From Microglena sp. YARC (lineage: Eukaryota > Chlorophyta > Chlorophyceae > Chlamydomonadales > Chlamydomonadaceae), in assembly GCA_022414725.1 (NCBI GenBank), contig CM039463.1, positions 76,102,930 to 76,166,929 of the forward strand: a stretch of DNA of 64,000 nt. The letters are read 5' to 3'. This document shows, piece after piece, positions 29,094 through 42,200 of the stretch (its first letter is position 1; each line of letters begins with the position of its first letter). Below the pieces are notes generated by a model. The model made no database searches, had not been told where the DNA came from, and saw only the letters and a list, made by a program, of their open reading frames with translations. Both the position numbers and the translations under genes were made by a program.

Positions 29094-32000
29094 AGACCAG
29101 TGGCCCACCTCATAAGTAACTGAGGGTGCATGTACAATTACATACTATGGCCCACACTCACCAATTCACTCACCAATTCACTCGCTCTCTTTCACTCTTG
29201 TGTGTGAGAAAGAGAGGCCATCATATTGGCTCCATGAACAGAATGATGTGCAACAAAATTTGCCCTTTGTGTTCCCACCAGCTGCAGAAATTAGTCATGG
29301 ATTGACGCTTCTGTTGGGTGTGGAATTTGGCTGGCTGTACAGCGGTACTGTGTCAGGTTCAGTATTATGTTTGGTTTACAAATATTCATGGCATGAAGCA
29401 ATAGTTCATGGGGAAGGATACTTGCAAGCTATTGGTTCCACTTTGGATTTCAACTTTTAGTCTCAAGTGGTCTAATGAGGTCTCAAGTGGTCTCATGAGT
29501 CACACAAATGAACTTGAACTTGAACTTAGTTACATAGCTTCAGCCAGGAATTTGGCTGCTCGCCGAGTGACACATTTGGACCCAAGTGCTAACTGGCACA
29601 AACACAGCTGCCTGTACCCATCTCATGGATAATGCCTTCTGATTTTATTTCCCCCCCCACCCCCACACACACTCACATAAACACTCACCCCCACCCAGGT
29701 GTTGGAGCGCCTTGGGCGGGGCGACTACCTATCTGCATGCCGGTGTCTGCGCCTGCTTGCCTCCACCCTCTCAGCCAGGTGTGTGGCGGCTGAGTCTTTT
29801 GACTTTGCAGCCTAACTCAAATGCCCCCCCATTGTAACTCGCAGGAGCTCAATGAGTCCAGATCAAGCTCAGCCATCTATGCTTGGAACAGCTTCCTCAG
29901 GCGCTCCCTCTCCCATCTCCGAGACTCGAAAGGCTGTTGAGATGCTTAGTACACAAGTGCGTATGGCCTGAAAGAATTGGGGGGGTGACATTTTACCTTC
30001 TCTAGCATAGCTGTTCCTTTCAGCTATGAGCAGCAGCTTCTAGGCAGCTCCCCTGACTGGCTACTGAGCCAAACCTAACGCTACCTAGTGCACCTTGATG
30101 CTGACACAATTAGCTGTCCAGGTCTGCTGTTTTTTTTGTGTAGCTCAGTCCCTGGCTCAGGGAGCTGCCAAGAAGCTGCTAGGAAAATCCCCAAAGAAAA
30201 GCCATGTTCTCAAGCCGTCAGGATGTATTCAGCTGAAGTGGTCCTGCTTAAGAAAGAGGTCTTCGCATGCATCATGAGCCTCCTGAGCACCTGACGCAGT
30301 GTGAAAGGCTTAACACTGCCTACCCTGGTATTCGTTCTTGTAGCTGTGAGCATTTGATCCAGATTTGTCGCAGCATTTATAGAAATTGATTTGGATTTGG
30401 ACCACTTAGCTCGTAGTTTGTACTTCAATGTTTCAGGCCAAATTCCGGCAAGTCTCAGAATTCTCAGCATTCTTGATTCTCAGGCCGAAATGTCAGAATT
30501 ATCAGGCCAAATACTCAAGTTCGTGGTACAAACTGTATACTTCAAAGTGTTTTGAAAACCCAAGTGCAAATCCTCCGCTGAATGGCTACACTGGATCTTT
30601 TGTTGCTCAGGTTGAAACGTTGCGTGAAGCAGCCAAAGACCGGAAATCAAGAGCCCAGATTCAGGATCACATTGGCAGCCTCATTTCACAACTCAGCAAT
30701 TTGAGGGAGCGACACGTATCTCAGGTGTGGATTAGTTCTTTAAATATATGCAGAGCTGTTACTTGGCTACCTTTCACCCACCCGCTGCTTAACAGACACC
30801 ACGAATGTGAATTTCGTGTGCTCATACTACAATTTCTTTTTTTTGCTATGCATGGGAGCTTCCACGCAGCTCCATTTGTATCCAAAGCTGTCAGATGCAT
30901 TGGAATGCTCACTTTCACCTCTTCTGGTGATTATAGCCATGTGGCCAGCTGTGCTGCCAACTTGGATTTACTTTATATGTGTATGTTGTTACTGTCCTGG
31001 ATTAGGCCCAATAGGCTAAAGGGACTTTCCCAACCGTGACAGGAAGCCTTAAAACAAATAATGACTGAAGAACTGACCCCCAAACAATTGGTTTACCGAC
31101 GGGGGCCCTGAGATCATACTACAGTGAAATGTTTACTCTACGATTGATGACTCCTTCTTGCAGGTTGTTGCATCTCAACACCCAGAACCTCACCCTCTCG
31201 AAACCCATAGTCCATCACAGCAAGGGACGAGCAGCGAATCTGCAGGACCACGGCAGCATCAGCTCCTTCCAAACCATGGAATTCCCAACGGCAATTGCAG
31301 TCCAATGAGCAGGTCAACACCACAGCAGCAGCCGCTGCCTCTGCAGCATTCATTACAGCCAGATGTTAGTCCTGGCTTCGCCTTCCGCAAGCCGCCTGCT
31401 CAGCAACACCCACAGTCTCCTGGGGATACTCTTTCTCCTAGGCCTTACATTCCCTTGTATGAAACGGATAGGATTGGTGAGACGAATGCACCCAATCCTC
31501 AAGGCTATGCGCTCCCTCCTCACCACACAAATGTTGGACCAAGGGAAAATGGAGGAGGCGGAGTCAGTTTGAGTTTGGTGTCACGCATGACTGAGATGCA
31601 ACAGAAGATTGAAGCTCTCATGAGGGAGAACAATGAGCTGCGCAAAAGCAATGTGCATAAATCCCCTGCGGGCACTCTTGGGGTAGAAGCACCGCATACT
31701 GAAAAGAAAAGCGAGGGAGATGTGGTGCACAAGGGGGAGCCACATGCTGGACAGCAAGCTGACAACGCTGAGCCTGTGCACGATTCCATGTCGTCCCGGA
31801 GTATCAACTTCAGTGCCAGAGCAGACCGGGAGGGGGTGAAAGAGGAGGATTGTGCACTAATTCAAATGCGAGCTCCTTCATTCAGCGATCGAACAGAACC
31901 TAGCAAACGGAAGTCGGGGGTGCTTACATCGCACTCTACCACACGCGCTGAAGGAACTGCTGATGCGACCGCGTTGATTAGCGCGGCACCAACCTCTGTT

Positions 32001-35000
32001 GCAGTGGAGGCAGCCCCTATGTCTGCAGATCAAGAGGAGAGCTCAAGTAGAGTAAGTTGTCTCCCATTGCCACTGAATACTATTATATTACTGTTTAAGT
32101 GAAGGGCTCCCCTTTGTTGTTTTTCGTTTTACATTTTTTGTCTTAAAGCAATTTTTTACAGTCTGAGATATTACAAGATACAGATTTGGAGAACCTATTA
32201 TATTGCTGTTTAATGGCGTGGGTAGGATGGGGGAAAACGGGTGACCTGGGGGGGGGGGGGGGGGGAGAGCATAGCTTTCTTTTCCGCTACAAGCAGCAGC
32301 TTCTAGGCAGCCCCGTGAGCCAGCCACTGGGCTAAGCCCCAAGATTTCAACAGTGCTGGAACGAGGATTCTGTCAGCTTCCAAGTGCACTCTATATTTTG
32401 TTGGATAGCATGCCAGGGGAGCTGCCTAGAGGCTGCTTGTCGTAGGAGAAAAGAAAAGCCATGGGGGGGGAGGCAGGTGACCCATAGCAGATACACACGG
32501 GGTTTTTCTTTTCACAATTATGATTTTCGCCTCTGGTATTGCTGACCAAATCGAGGTAAAGTACTTCTCCCTCAAACATGAATCAGTGATTTGTTTTTCA
32601 AATCTGAAAGTGAGTTTTTCCTAGCTGTTTGGTTTTAGGCCTCCTCCAGGGACAGCGTTTTAGTGTTTTTACAGGTTATTATAGCTATTAGCAGCTTTTT
32701 ACGGCCATTTAGGGCACAACACAAAACTGTTTTTTAACTTCTTTATAGCGACATTATCCCTAAAACGGGGTCAAAACTAGCGATCGCTATATGTAGCTGG
32801 GGAAAAATCCCTGACATGAATCCTCCGAGCCTGTTTGCATTTTTTAAATGTTTCGTGATGTTCACAAGTCCCCCTTGACTTCGTCAGGTCACGGGCACAT
32901 TTAGAGTCCAATAGGGCACCAGAACAAATATCATCATTGTCACCATCAACATCATCATCACCACCACCACCACCACCACCACCACCACCCTCCTCCTCCT
33001 CCTCCTCCTCCTCATCCTCCTCCTTGTCATCATCATCATCATCGTCATTTCCCCCACATCTACATCCCCTACCAAAAGGCATGTGGATCCTCAGACTCAG
33101 CAGATCCATTCCACCTTTTTTTCTGTGCAAGCAGTTCAGCTTTGGTCAGCTGTCTCTCAAGGAACATGCGGGATTGAAGGCTAATGTATCACAGACAACA
33201 ACCACTGCAGCGACCGTGGTTACCCAGGTTGAAATAACACAGACGACTGCCACTGCAGCGACAGCAGTCACCCAAGTTGATGTACCACCGACGACTACCA
33301 CTGAAGCGCCCGCGGTCACCCAGGTTGACGAGGAGTATGAGGGGACGGCTGCGGAGCACAAGGCAGCGGCATTTATCCAAAGCCGGTTCCGTGGCTTTGT
33401 TGCCGAGAAGCAATCCAAATGCCAGCTGCAAGTGTCTGCCGTGGATGCTTTCATTGTGAGTCCCCTTTGTCCACCACGCCACGGTCAAACGGACAAAAGG
33501 TGAATCTAGGGGCTCCCGCCCCCCAGGAAGGGGGGCTCCCCCCAAAATAGCTGTAAGCAAGCACACTTTTGATGCTAAGCGAATAGCTGAATACACTGGA
33601 AGCTAAGTGTATGCACCCTGCAGCGCCTCAGGTCAAGGTGTCGTGATGTCCTCTGACCAGACACCCAAGCATAGTTATGTGCCTTATTTACTGCAAACAT
33701 TTTGACTGTTATTTGATCTACACTGAATGTTTTATAGTGCTTGAGCCAATGTATCGTGGCTGGACCGCTCTCAAAGAGTGTCAACCAATTTACCTACATG
33801 CATCCATAGCCCTGCATGGACCATCAAACAATGTGACCCTCTTCTCTCCCCTTCTCACTTCTATTAACCCTCATTTGACCACTTTGTTTTCCTCTTTTAA
33901 CCCTCTTTCCCCCCATTCCCCCCTCTTTTGACCCTCATGTGACCCTCTTCCCCCTTTTCAGAGGAGTCCTAGATCGTCGACCAGAAGTTCCCCACAAGGA
34001 ACTGCTAAAATCAGCGGGTGGGGCAGTGTAGCCGAGAAATTCAGAGGGCGTGCTTCTCCTAAGGATGCGCCTAAGTCGAAGTGGACCAAAGCCAAAGAGC
34101 AGATTGAGGAGATAAAGAAGGTCCAGGCAGCTGAAGGACTCAACGATCTCCTTTCATCACAACCTTCGTGAGTGCAGTCGTAGAATTACATTTTCCCTGT
34201 AGCATGAACTCAGGGCCCCCGTCAGTAAAACGATTGTCTGGGGTTCAGTCCATCAGTGCTTTTTCGTTTTAGCCCCTTCTTTCAAGGTTGGGCAAGTCTC
34301 TTCAGCCTATTTGGCCTACACCTGTACTGAACACCAGCAATAACAGCGAGTGTCAATGCAGGGCAGGTAGGGGTGAGGGATTGTGACCAGTTGATGCACA
34401 ACATAGCAACAGAGATCCATACTGTACGTAGCTCGACACTCCCCCTCCTCTGTCATGTTCTGTTAAAGGACAGCTCTTTCCCTGGAAATAGAGAAACTCT
34501 GCTCTGACGTTGGATATATCATATGTGTTGTTCAGTCCTCATTTCTTATATTTTGTACTGTTGTTCTACTCACCACGTTTCACAAGAATTCCCCGTGCTT
34601 CCACCTAAGCCATTCTGCTCTTCGTGACTTTTCACAATAATTCTCCGTGCTTCCATCTAAGCCATTCTGCTCTTCGTGACTTTTCACAATAATTCTCCGT
34701 GCTTCCATCTAAGCCATTCTGCTCTTCGTGACTTTTCACAAGAATTCTCCGTGCTTCCATCTAAGCCATTCTGCTCTTCGTGACTTTTCACAAGAATTCT
34801 CCGAGCTTCCATCTAAGCCATTCTGCTCTTCGTGACTTTTCACAATAATTCTCCGTGCTTCCATCTAAGCCATTCTGCTCTTCGTGACTTTTCACAATAA
34901 TTCTCCGTGCTTCCATCTAAGCCATTCTGCTCTTCGTGACTTTTCACAATAATTCTCTGTGCTTCCATCTAAGCCATTCTGCTCTTCGTGACTTTTCACA

Positions 35001-38000
35001 ATAATTCTCCGTGCTTCCATCTAAGCCATTCTGCTCTTCTTGACTTTTCACAATAATTCTCCGTGCTTCCATCTAAGCCATTCTGCTCTTCGTGACTTTT
35101 CACAATAATTCTCCGTGCTTCCATCTAAGCCATTCTGCTCTTCGTGACTTTTCACAATAATTCTCCGTGCTTCCATCTAAGCCATTCTGCTCTTCGTGAC
35201 TTTTCACAATAATTCTCCGTGCTTCCATCTAAGCCATTCTGCTCTTCGTGACTTTTCACAATAATTCTCCGTGCTTCCATCTAAGCCATTCTGCTCTTCG
35301 TGACTTTTCACAATAATTCTCCGTGCTTCCATCTAAGCCATTCTGCTCTTCGTGACTTTTCACAATAATTCTCCGTGCTTCCATCTAAGCCATTCTGCTC
35401 TTCGTGACTTTTCACAAGAATTCTCCGTGCTTCCATCTAAGCCATTCTGCTCTTCGTGACTTTTCACAAGAATTCTCCGTGCTTCCATCTAAGCCATTCT
35501 GCTCTTCGTGACTTTTCACAAGAATTCTCCGTGCTTCCATCTAAGCCATTCTGCTCTTCGTGAATTTTTAACAATGGTTGTAGGTTCACTGAGGATGGCA
35601 AGTCCAGGCGTTTGAATAATACCGGGCACCTCCGCACCCAAACATTTGGCTCATAGTTGGAGCGCGCATGACTAGAGTTATCAGCATCGCAACGGTCAAT
35701 ATCCTTCGCAAAAGTCGATCAATGTTTATTGTAGCTTTATTCGGCTATGAGTATCTACTTTCTCCTCTACTTTCAAACTCCCTGCCGGTGACTGCTAAAG
35801 TGTTTTTCGGTGTAGCTTGCGTCACGCTCTTAAACCTTGTCAACAATGGTTGTAGGTTCAATGAGGAGGGCACTCCTGTGTCAGCTTTTGATGGATTGAG
35901 GAAAAGGGCTGCCACCCGGCGATCCTCTGATGGGCATGCCCGGGAAAACGAAGATGATGATCGCAAAAAGACGGAGTCCCAAGTAGCGCCTTTTGAATGG
36001 GCTTCACGTCTCAAGCAAGCCGTCTCTCAATCATTGAGGTGGCCTAGCAGGGAGCCATATGGTCTGGAACATGCTGCCTCCTTAGTTCTCGAAGTGAACC
36101 CAGAAACGGTGAGATCAGGGTTTTTCTTTTTAGCTACAAGCAGCAGCTTCTAGGCAGCTGCCTGACTCACCCCACTAGGCTCTGCGTCAACATTCCAACA
36201 GGTGTAGCTTACTGAGGACGGCAGCGTCCAGGTGCAGTAGACTGCGTTAGGTTTGGCTGGATATGTGGGCAGGTGAGCTTCCTAATAGCTGCGGCTCGTA
36301 GCTGAAAATAAATACACTGGGTGAGTTGCACGTGCCTTACTCTACCTAAAAAAAAACTCCACCCGTTGTGGGTGGTCCAGTTCTGATGCCCTGGGTTTTT
36401 GTTCATCCTCCATGATCAGCATTACTCAAGCTGCTGCTGTCCTGTAGGGGGAGTAGGCGTGGGTGTGGGGTGTGTGACTGTGTGTGAGTCTGTGTGAGTG
36501 TCCCACTTGTCCTAAGGGGTGTAGTACTTTGCGCCCACTTCATCCATTTCCTGGGTGGGTTGGGTTGGTTGGGGTGTAGGTGTGGGCAGGGTGTGTGTGT
36601 GTGGGGGGGGGTGGGGCTGCTGCTGTCCTTGTTAAAAACTGGCTGACATCCTGCATAGATAAATAAATGAATAAACAAATAGTACGCCTTATTACGAGGC
36701 GTGAGGTTGAGGGGCCAGCCCGTTTGCTTGTACTGGGGCCAACCACCAACAACTAAACTGACATCCTGCACTTATGTAGGAGCAACTGCTTCGGGCCAAT
36801 GAAATCGAGGGTGGTCAATTCATCTCCAAAAAGAAGCGCGTACGCCAGAGCACTTGGGGTCACATGTGGATTTTCATCGTCTGGATCTACTCCAGATGCC
36901 CGGGCTCAGGAAGGTTTACTGCCAGAGTGCTGCATCCATTGGAGCTGTGGGTCTCACAGATGGTGCAGAAGCTGACCAACAGTGCTGATGTTCGTGTCAG
37001 GTGGGTATTTTAGCTTGAGCTTGGTTGCCTGGCTCCAGCAGCCAGCAATTTGGCTGCTCGCCGTCTTCGGCAGTAAAATGTTTTTTGCCTGGAAAATGTC
37101 AACGTAAACATTTTTCTTCTTCTTTTTCTTCTTTGTCAGAGTGGTGAACTACAGAGACACTTTTTAAAGGGACTTGCCCAGCCAAGATATCAGGAAGTGC
37201 TAAAACGCAAAAAACACTGATGAACTGAACCCAAACAATCGTTTTACCAACGGGGGCCCTGAGTTCGTGCTGCAGTGACAATTTTATTCTACGATTATGT
37301 CCAATGGGTTTGTGTCCAATGGATCACCGTTTTTTGTTTATTTGAGCGTAGCAACCCCCAGTGCAACGCACTGCCCATACCCCTGGGGCTCCTCTCGGAG
37401 TGCCAAGCGCGAAGCCTGGGGGTTCGGGGGGGCATTTCTGACTAGTCTAGCCCCTCGACAGGATGGCGAGGGAATGGCGGCGCGTTGCACACAAAAAAAC
37501 ATTGCAATGAGTAGGTACCAACTGTATGCCCACTGATGATGATAACAATAACATTTTTCCTGGTAATGATTTTTACTGCCTTAGACGGCGGGCAGCCAAA
37601 TTGCTGGCTGGAGCCACATAAGTAAGTTCAAGTTCAGCCCCTTTCAGCGAATCAATTGGTCTTGTGGTACTCCAAATTGCTTTGAGGATGCAGGGTCGGG
37701 GGCTTGATTCCCCCTGCGGTCGCCCTGAGCGTTGCAGGTCGTTGTCAACTGCAATGGTACCTTGTCTTGTTGAGGTAGAAGACCGCTCTCTACCCGCGTG
37801 CGACGGGTTCCCTCAATACTACGCCCCACCAGGCGTTATCATTACTAAGTTCAAGTTCAAGTCAGGTATGTCCAGTGAGCGTGGACCAACTGCATGTATA
37901 TTTTTGTTTATCTCAGTGGCTGGCTCAGGGAGCTGCCTAGGAGCTGCTGGGAAAAGCCGAAAAGAAAAGCCCTGCAACGAATCCCTACAGCTGCCTGCTT

Positions 38001-39203
38001 CTAGGTAACACCATGGGGGAGTTTAAGCCTGCAAGGTTGGGCCCCCTTACACTAACTCTTGGGGACCTCTTAAAATAGTTGAACACGTCTTCAGAGGGTG
38101 TTAAATAGGTGCAGACAGGCGTAGGAGATGTGGACCAACTGTGTCGCCATGTCTGTCTATCATCATGCATCATCGTTTCATCCAGCAGGGAGTCAGTTTT
38201 CACTGAAGCACGGATTCAGGTCCCCTGTTGGTAAAATGATTATTTGGGGTTCAGTTCATCAGTGCCATTTCGTTATAGCCCCTCCTGTCATGGGTAGGCA
38301 AGTCCCTTGAGCATATTTCGTCTACCCCTGGACTGTAACAAAATCATCAACATCATCAGGGTGTCAACCACAGTTGCGCGGCAGTCTATTGCTGGCTTTC
38401 ATCGACTTGCTCATATGAAGACACATACCTCATGCGCAGGGAGCTAACAACACATTGTTGTGGGACATTTATTGAGTTGGGCAATGCTCCCTATGTATAG
38501 GGCCCGTTGCTTCTTGGAATTGCTGTTGTTATGCACCTTGTTTCCAGCGTTCTGTATGTGCTGCCGTGTAGCAAAATTTGCGACGCAAGCCTGATTTCAT
38601 GATTTTGGTGCAGCACAGTTGAGGGTAAAACGCTCAGCGCGGAGCCTTAGGGGGTCAGGGTGCAGCGCATTGCACTGGGGTCGCCCCGAGTTGCTCAATT
38701 TGTGACGCTTCGCACACAAAAGGTGTTGATTTGCTTACTTTCCCTACTGAGCTGCTTCTGATGAAGTGACAACTACGTCCAAAACATTTCAGCAGCATTT
38801 CAGCCGCCATGAAATGCCGCTAAAATATTTTACCTTGGTAGGCCTTGGTCCCTCTTCCTTGCAAGCATTATAGGTCCTGTAAAGAGATGGTAAAGGCAGT
38901 GCTTATCATACATACATAGATAAAACATAGTCAGCTGCTTTCACCAATTCTGTCTTTCAGCACCAAATGATGCAACTTTCATTTTCTTGTCTAGGGCTGC
39001 AATTCTGGTGGCTGTGAGCGTTGCCAATGTGTGCGTTGGTGCCACCATCTACAAGGTGGTTACAGGAGCGCCATGGACAAAATCACTCTTCAAGGTGTAC
39101 AGGTGTGTGTGCCAGTTATTCAAGGTTACAGGTGTGTGTGCCAGCGCTTCAAGGTAGGTCTCTTATCACTCGTTGTTATAAGAGACCTAATAGTCGGAGT
39201 AGA

Positions 39204-39240
<37 letters not shown>

Positions 39241-42200
39241 GGGGGGTCTGAGGGTAATGTGTGTGTGTGTGTGCCAGTGCTTCAAGTTAGGTCTCTTACC
39301 ACAAGTTATTATACAGTTTAAATAGGAGATCGGAAGGAACGCCAAAGGTGAAGACATAAGCACCCACTCTTCCTTAGCAGACCCACAGAAGCCCAGGGAG
39401 CAAAACGGATTAGAAACCCGTGTGTCTATTGTCGCAGTCATAGGTGATGGTGCTGGTTCATGCACACAAGCTGCAAACACAAACAACTGCAATGTTTAGA
39501 TATACTAACTACTTCGAAGCTATACACATGTGATTCATTGTTCTCCTCTTCTTCTTTTTCTCAGTATTCCCCAGACCTCCCTCCCCAGACCACTCCAAAC
39601 CACCTCTTACCTCCCCAAACCATCTTAAACCCCAACCCCAACCCCAAACCCACACCAACGAGACACCAACCCACCTAACACCAACACCAACACCCACATC
39701 AAACACCAACAGCAACAACAACACCAAACATCAAACACCAACCCACCCCCCACACACACGCACTGGCCACCCACCCACCCCATGTGCTGCAGCATCTTGT
39801 TCAACGCCCCTGGCACCGATGTAACGGCAGAACCTACACCTGTTGGGAGCTTTGTTGCCAACATCATCTTTATTACTGGAATCCTGGTGTTCGCTGTATT
39901 GCTCGGAATGATCGGTGAAGAGGTAGGGCATAAAAGGGCATAATAATGATACTGATGATGATGATGATGATGATGGAAAAAAATGATGATGATGGTGGTG
40001 GTGGTGGTGATGATGATGATGATGATGATAATTAGTATAAATCGTAAAGCTGATTGGTGAAGAGGTAGGGCATAGAAGTTTTACGTCTTCACCAGACAAC
40101 CAGGTCAATGATGCACACATGCAGCAAAATGATTTTTCACCCTGACAGTGCAACAACAGCAGGATCAAGACGTTGCTTCCATTTCCGATTACACGTATGG
40201 ACATGTTGATGCCAGGCTGTCAGGCCGTGTGGAATAGGCTGTGTGTATCTCGAACATAATGCAAAAATAAGGCCGTCACATCATTCTTATTGAACACCTT
40301 GCATTACACTGCTCATACGTGTCTCCACAAGGCATCCACTCTTAAATTCCTAGACAGCTAGCATGCGATTTCACGAGCTGCCGGTCCCTTGTTTTCGGAC
40401 TTTGCCAGCGTCATCCCCCCATCCTTCCAAACCCCAGTCACGTGACGGACGGCACTTCAGCAGACAGCGCTTTCTTGACAGGAGGTTGCCAATGGGGGGC
40501 TTGCTGTTACAGTCGCGTTCTGCCAGTATAAGCAGTATTGTAATAGGATGTGAGTGGTAGATATCACTCAAGCGGCGACGCAGGGTGTCCATCTGTAAAT
40601 GACAGGGTGTGAATCTCTGCTATTGCTCTCTACCATTAATGCATGTAGATTTTTGGCTGAGCCCCCCCTCCTGGGAGGCGGGAGCCCCCAGATTCACCTT
40701 GTTGTCTGTTTGTCCCACCGTTCGACTGTTCGGCCGACGACCGAGACGATGCCTGACACGTCAGCCAACTGTCTCGTAACTAACTGGCCTAGCTCAGCTC
40801 CAGTCCATTACCACCTGTTGTTTCCATAGCCAACACTCTCCGCCAATTTTCCACGTCGCTTGCGACGCTGCATTGGACTTGTCATTGATGGCTTCATGGA
40901 CTCCCATTCTGGCAAACTCTTGATTTCGTGCTCCTTGATTGCAGTACTCCTTGATGGGAGCACACAATTATTTAATTAAATTTAATAATGTATTATAATG
41001 TATTATAACTTATCTCTTATTCATTCTCAATTTATTTATAATTTAATGATTTAATTTAACACAACTTCCTATAAACTTCACCGCGTTGATCCTTCTTATG
41101 TTCTGCTGTGAAGGTTGGCAACCAAATCATGGCTCTGCGCAGTGGGACTGGGCGCTTGAGACTGGATGGCCACATCCTCATCCTAAACTGGAACCGCGAC
41201 CTTGTCCCTGTGAGTCATTTGTTAACAAGATACTAGTTCCATGGCTTTTCAGCCAACTCTGGGCTGCTTAACGGCTTCCAATTCCGAGTCCCTTCGTGAT
41301 ACCCGTGGAAATCAGGGACTCAGGGAGTGTGTTAATTAAGTAGGTTAGAGAGTTTGAAGACTTGTGAGTTGTCAGCGTTTAGCTAATCTCGCCTCCCGAC
41401 TCTCTTGTTAACATTAGTCAATGGTGTTGCCTTCCCCCTTGGATGGAATTATGTCAAATATGTCAATCATGAACCTCACTGCTATGCGGTGGTACGCCAG
41501 TGTCCTTTAGGGTAGCCTTTTGGGGCCAGAAAAGCTTGTACTCGCTCCACAAAAGCTGTTTAGTTTAAGCCCCTCCTGTCACGGCTGGGCAAGTCCCTTT
41601 AGCCTATTTGGCCAACCCCTGGACTGTTACAACAACAACGACAACAACAACAACATGGCTGGATGCATGGAGCTGTACCGAGCCTTATTTGCTTTGTTTT
41701 GCTGGATCATCCAGGACATGTGCGTTTGCATGGGTGTTTGCACTGTTTCTTTTTTGGGATGTATGTGGTAGCTTCTAGGCAGCTCCTTCTCCCTGATGAG
41801 TTCATGGCTGCATTTATGGAGCTTTACTGGGCCAGCAGGGCTTTTATTTTTGGCTACCAGCAGCAGCTTCCAGGCAACTCCCTGAGACTACCGCTGGGCT
41901 AAACCCCAACATTGTAGGAGTGCTTGAAAGCTGACGATATCAGCATCCTGGTGACCTAGGTTGCTTAAGGTTTGGATAAAGAGAGAGCCCGGGCAGCTGC
42001 ATAGAAGCTGGTGCTCGTAGCTGAAAATAAAAGCTATATATATGTCAATATGTGTATGTTACGTTCCACGGGTAGTCCAAATAGGCTAGGATTTTAAATA
42101 AGAGAATTGAGGCATGTTCATCCTTTCCATTTTCCAGGTATTGCGGCAATTGATTGCTGCTGCACCGTTGTTAGCCCAAGACAAGCCCGCTCCACAGCAT

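Noticed and set aside
32777..33130. Acidic D/E/G-rich frame on the minus strand
   Set aside because: It is encoded by the ACC/TCC/ATC trinucleotide tract in an intron opposite the channel exon.
34590..35570. Regular 52-bp repeats that could look like a CRISPR array
   Set aside because: The units are contiguous and nearly identical over their whole length, with no variable spacers, in an intron of a eukaryotic gene. It is a minisatellite.
35668..35855. Open frame upstream of exon 35856 encoding hydrophobic segments
   Set aside because: The duplicated acceptor and the phase of neighbouring exons place the exon start at 35856; the upstream part reads as intron.
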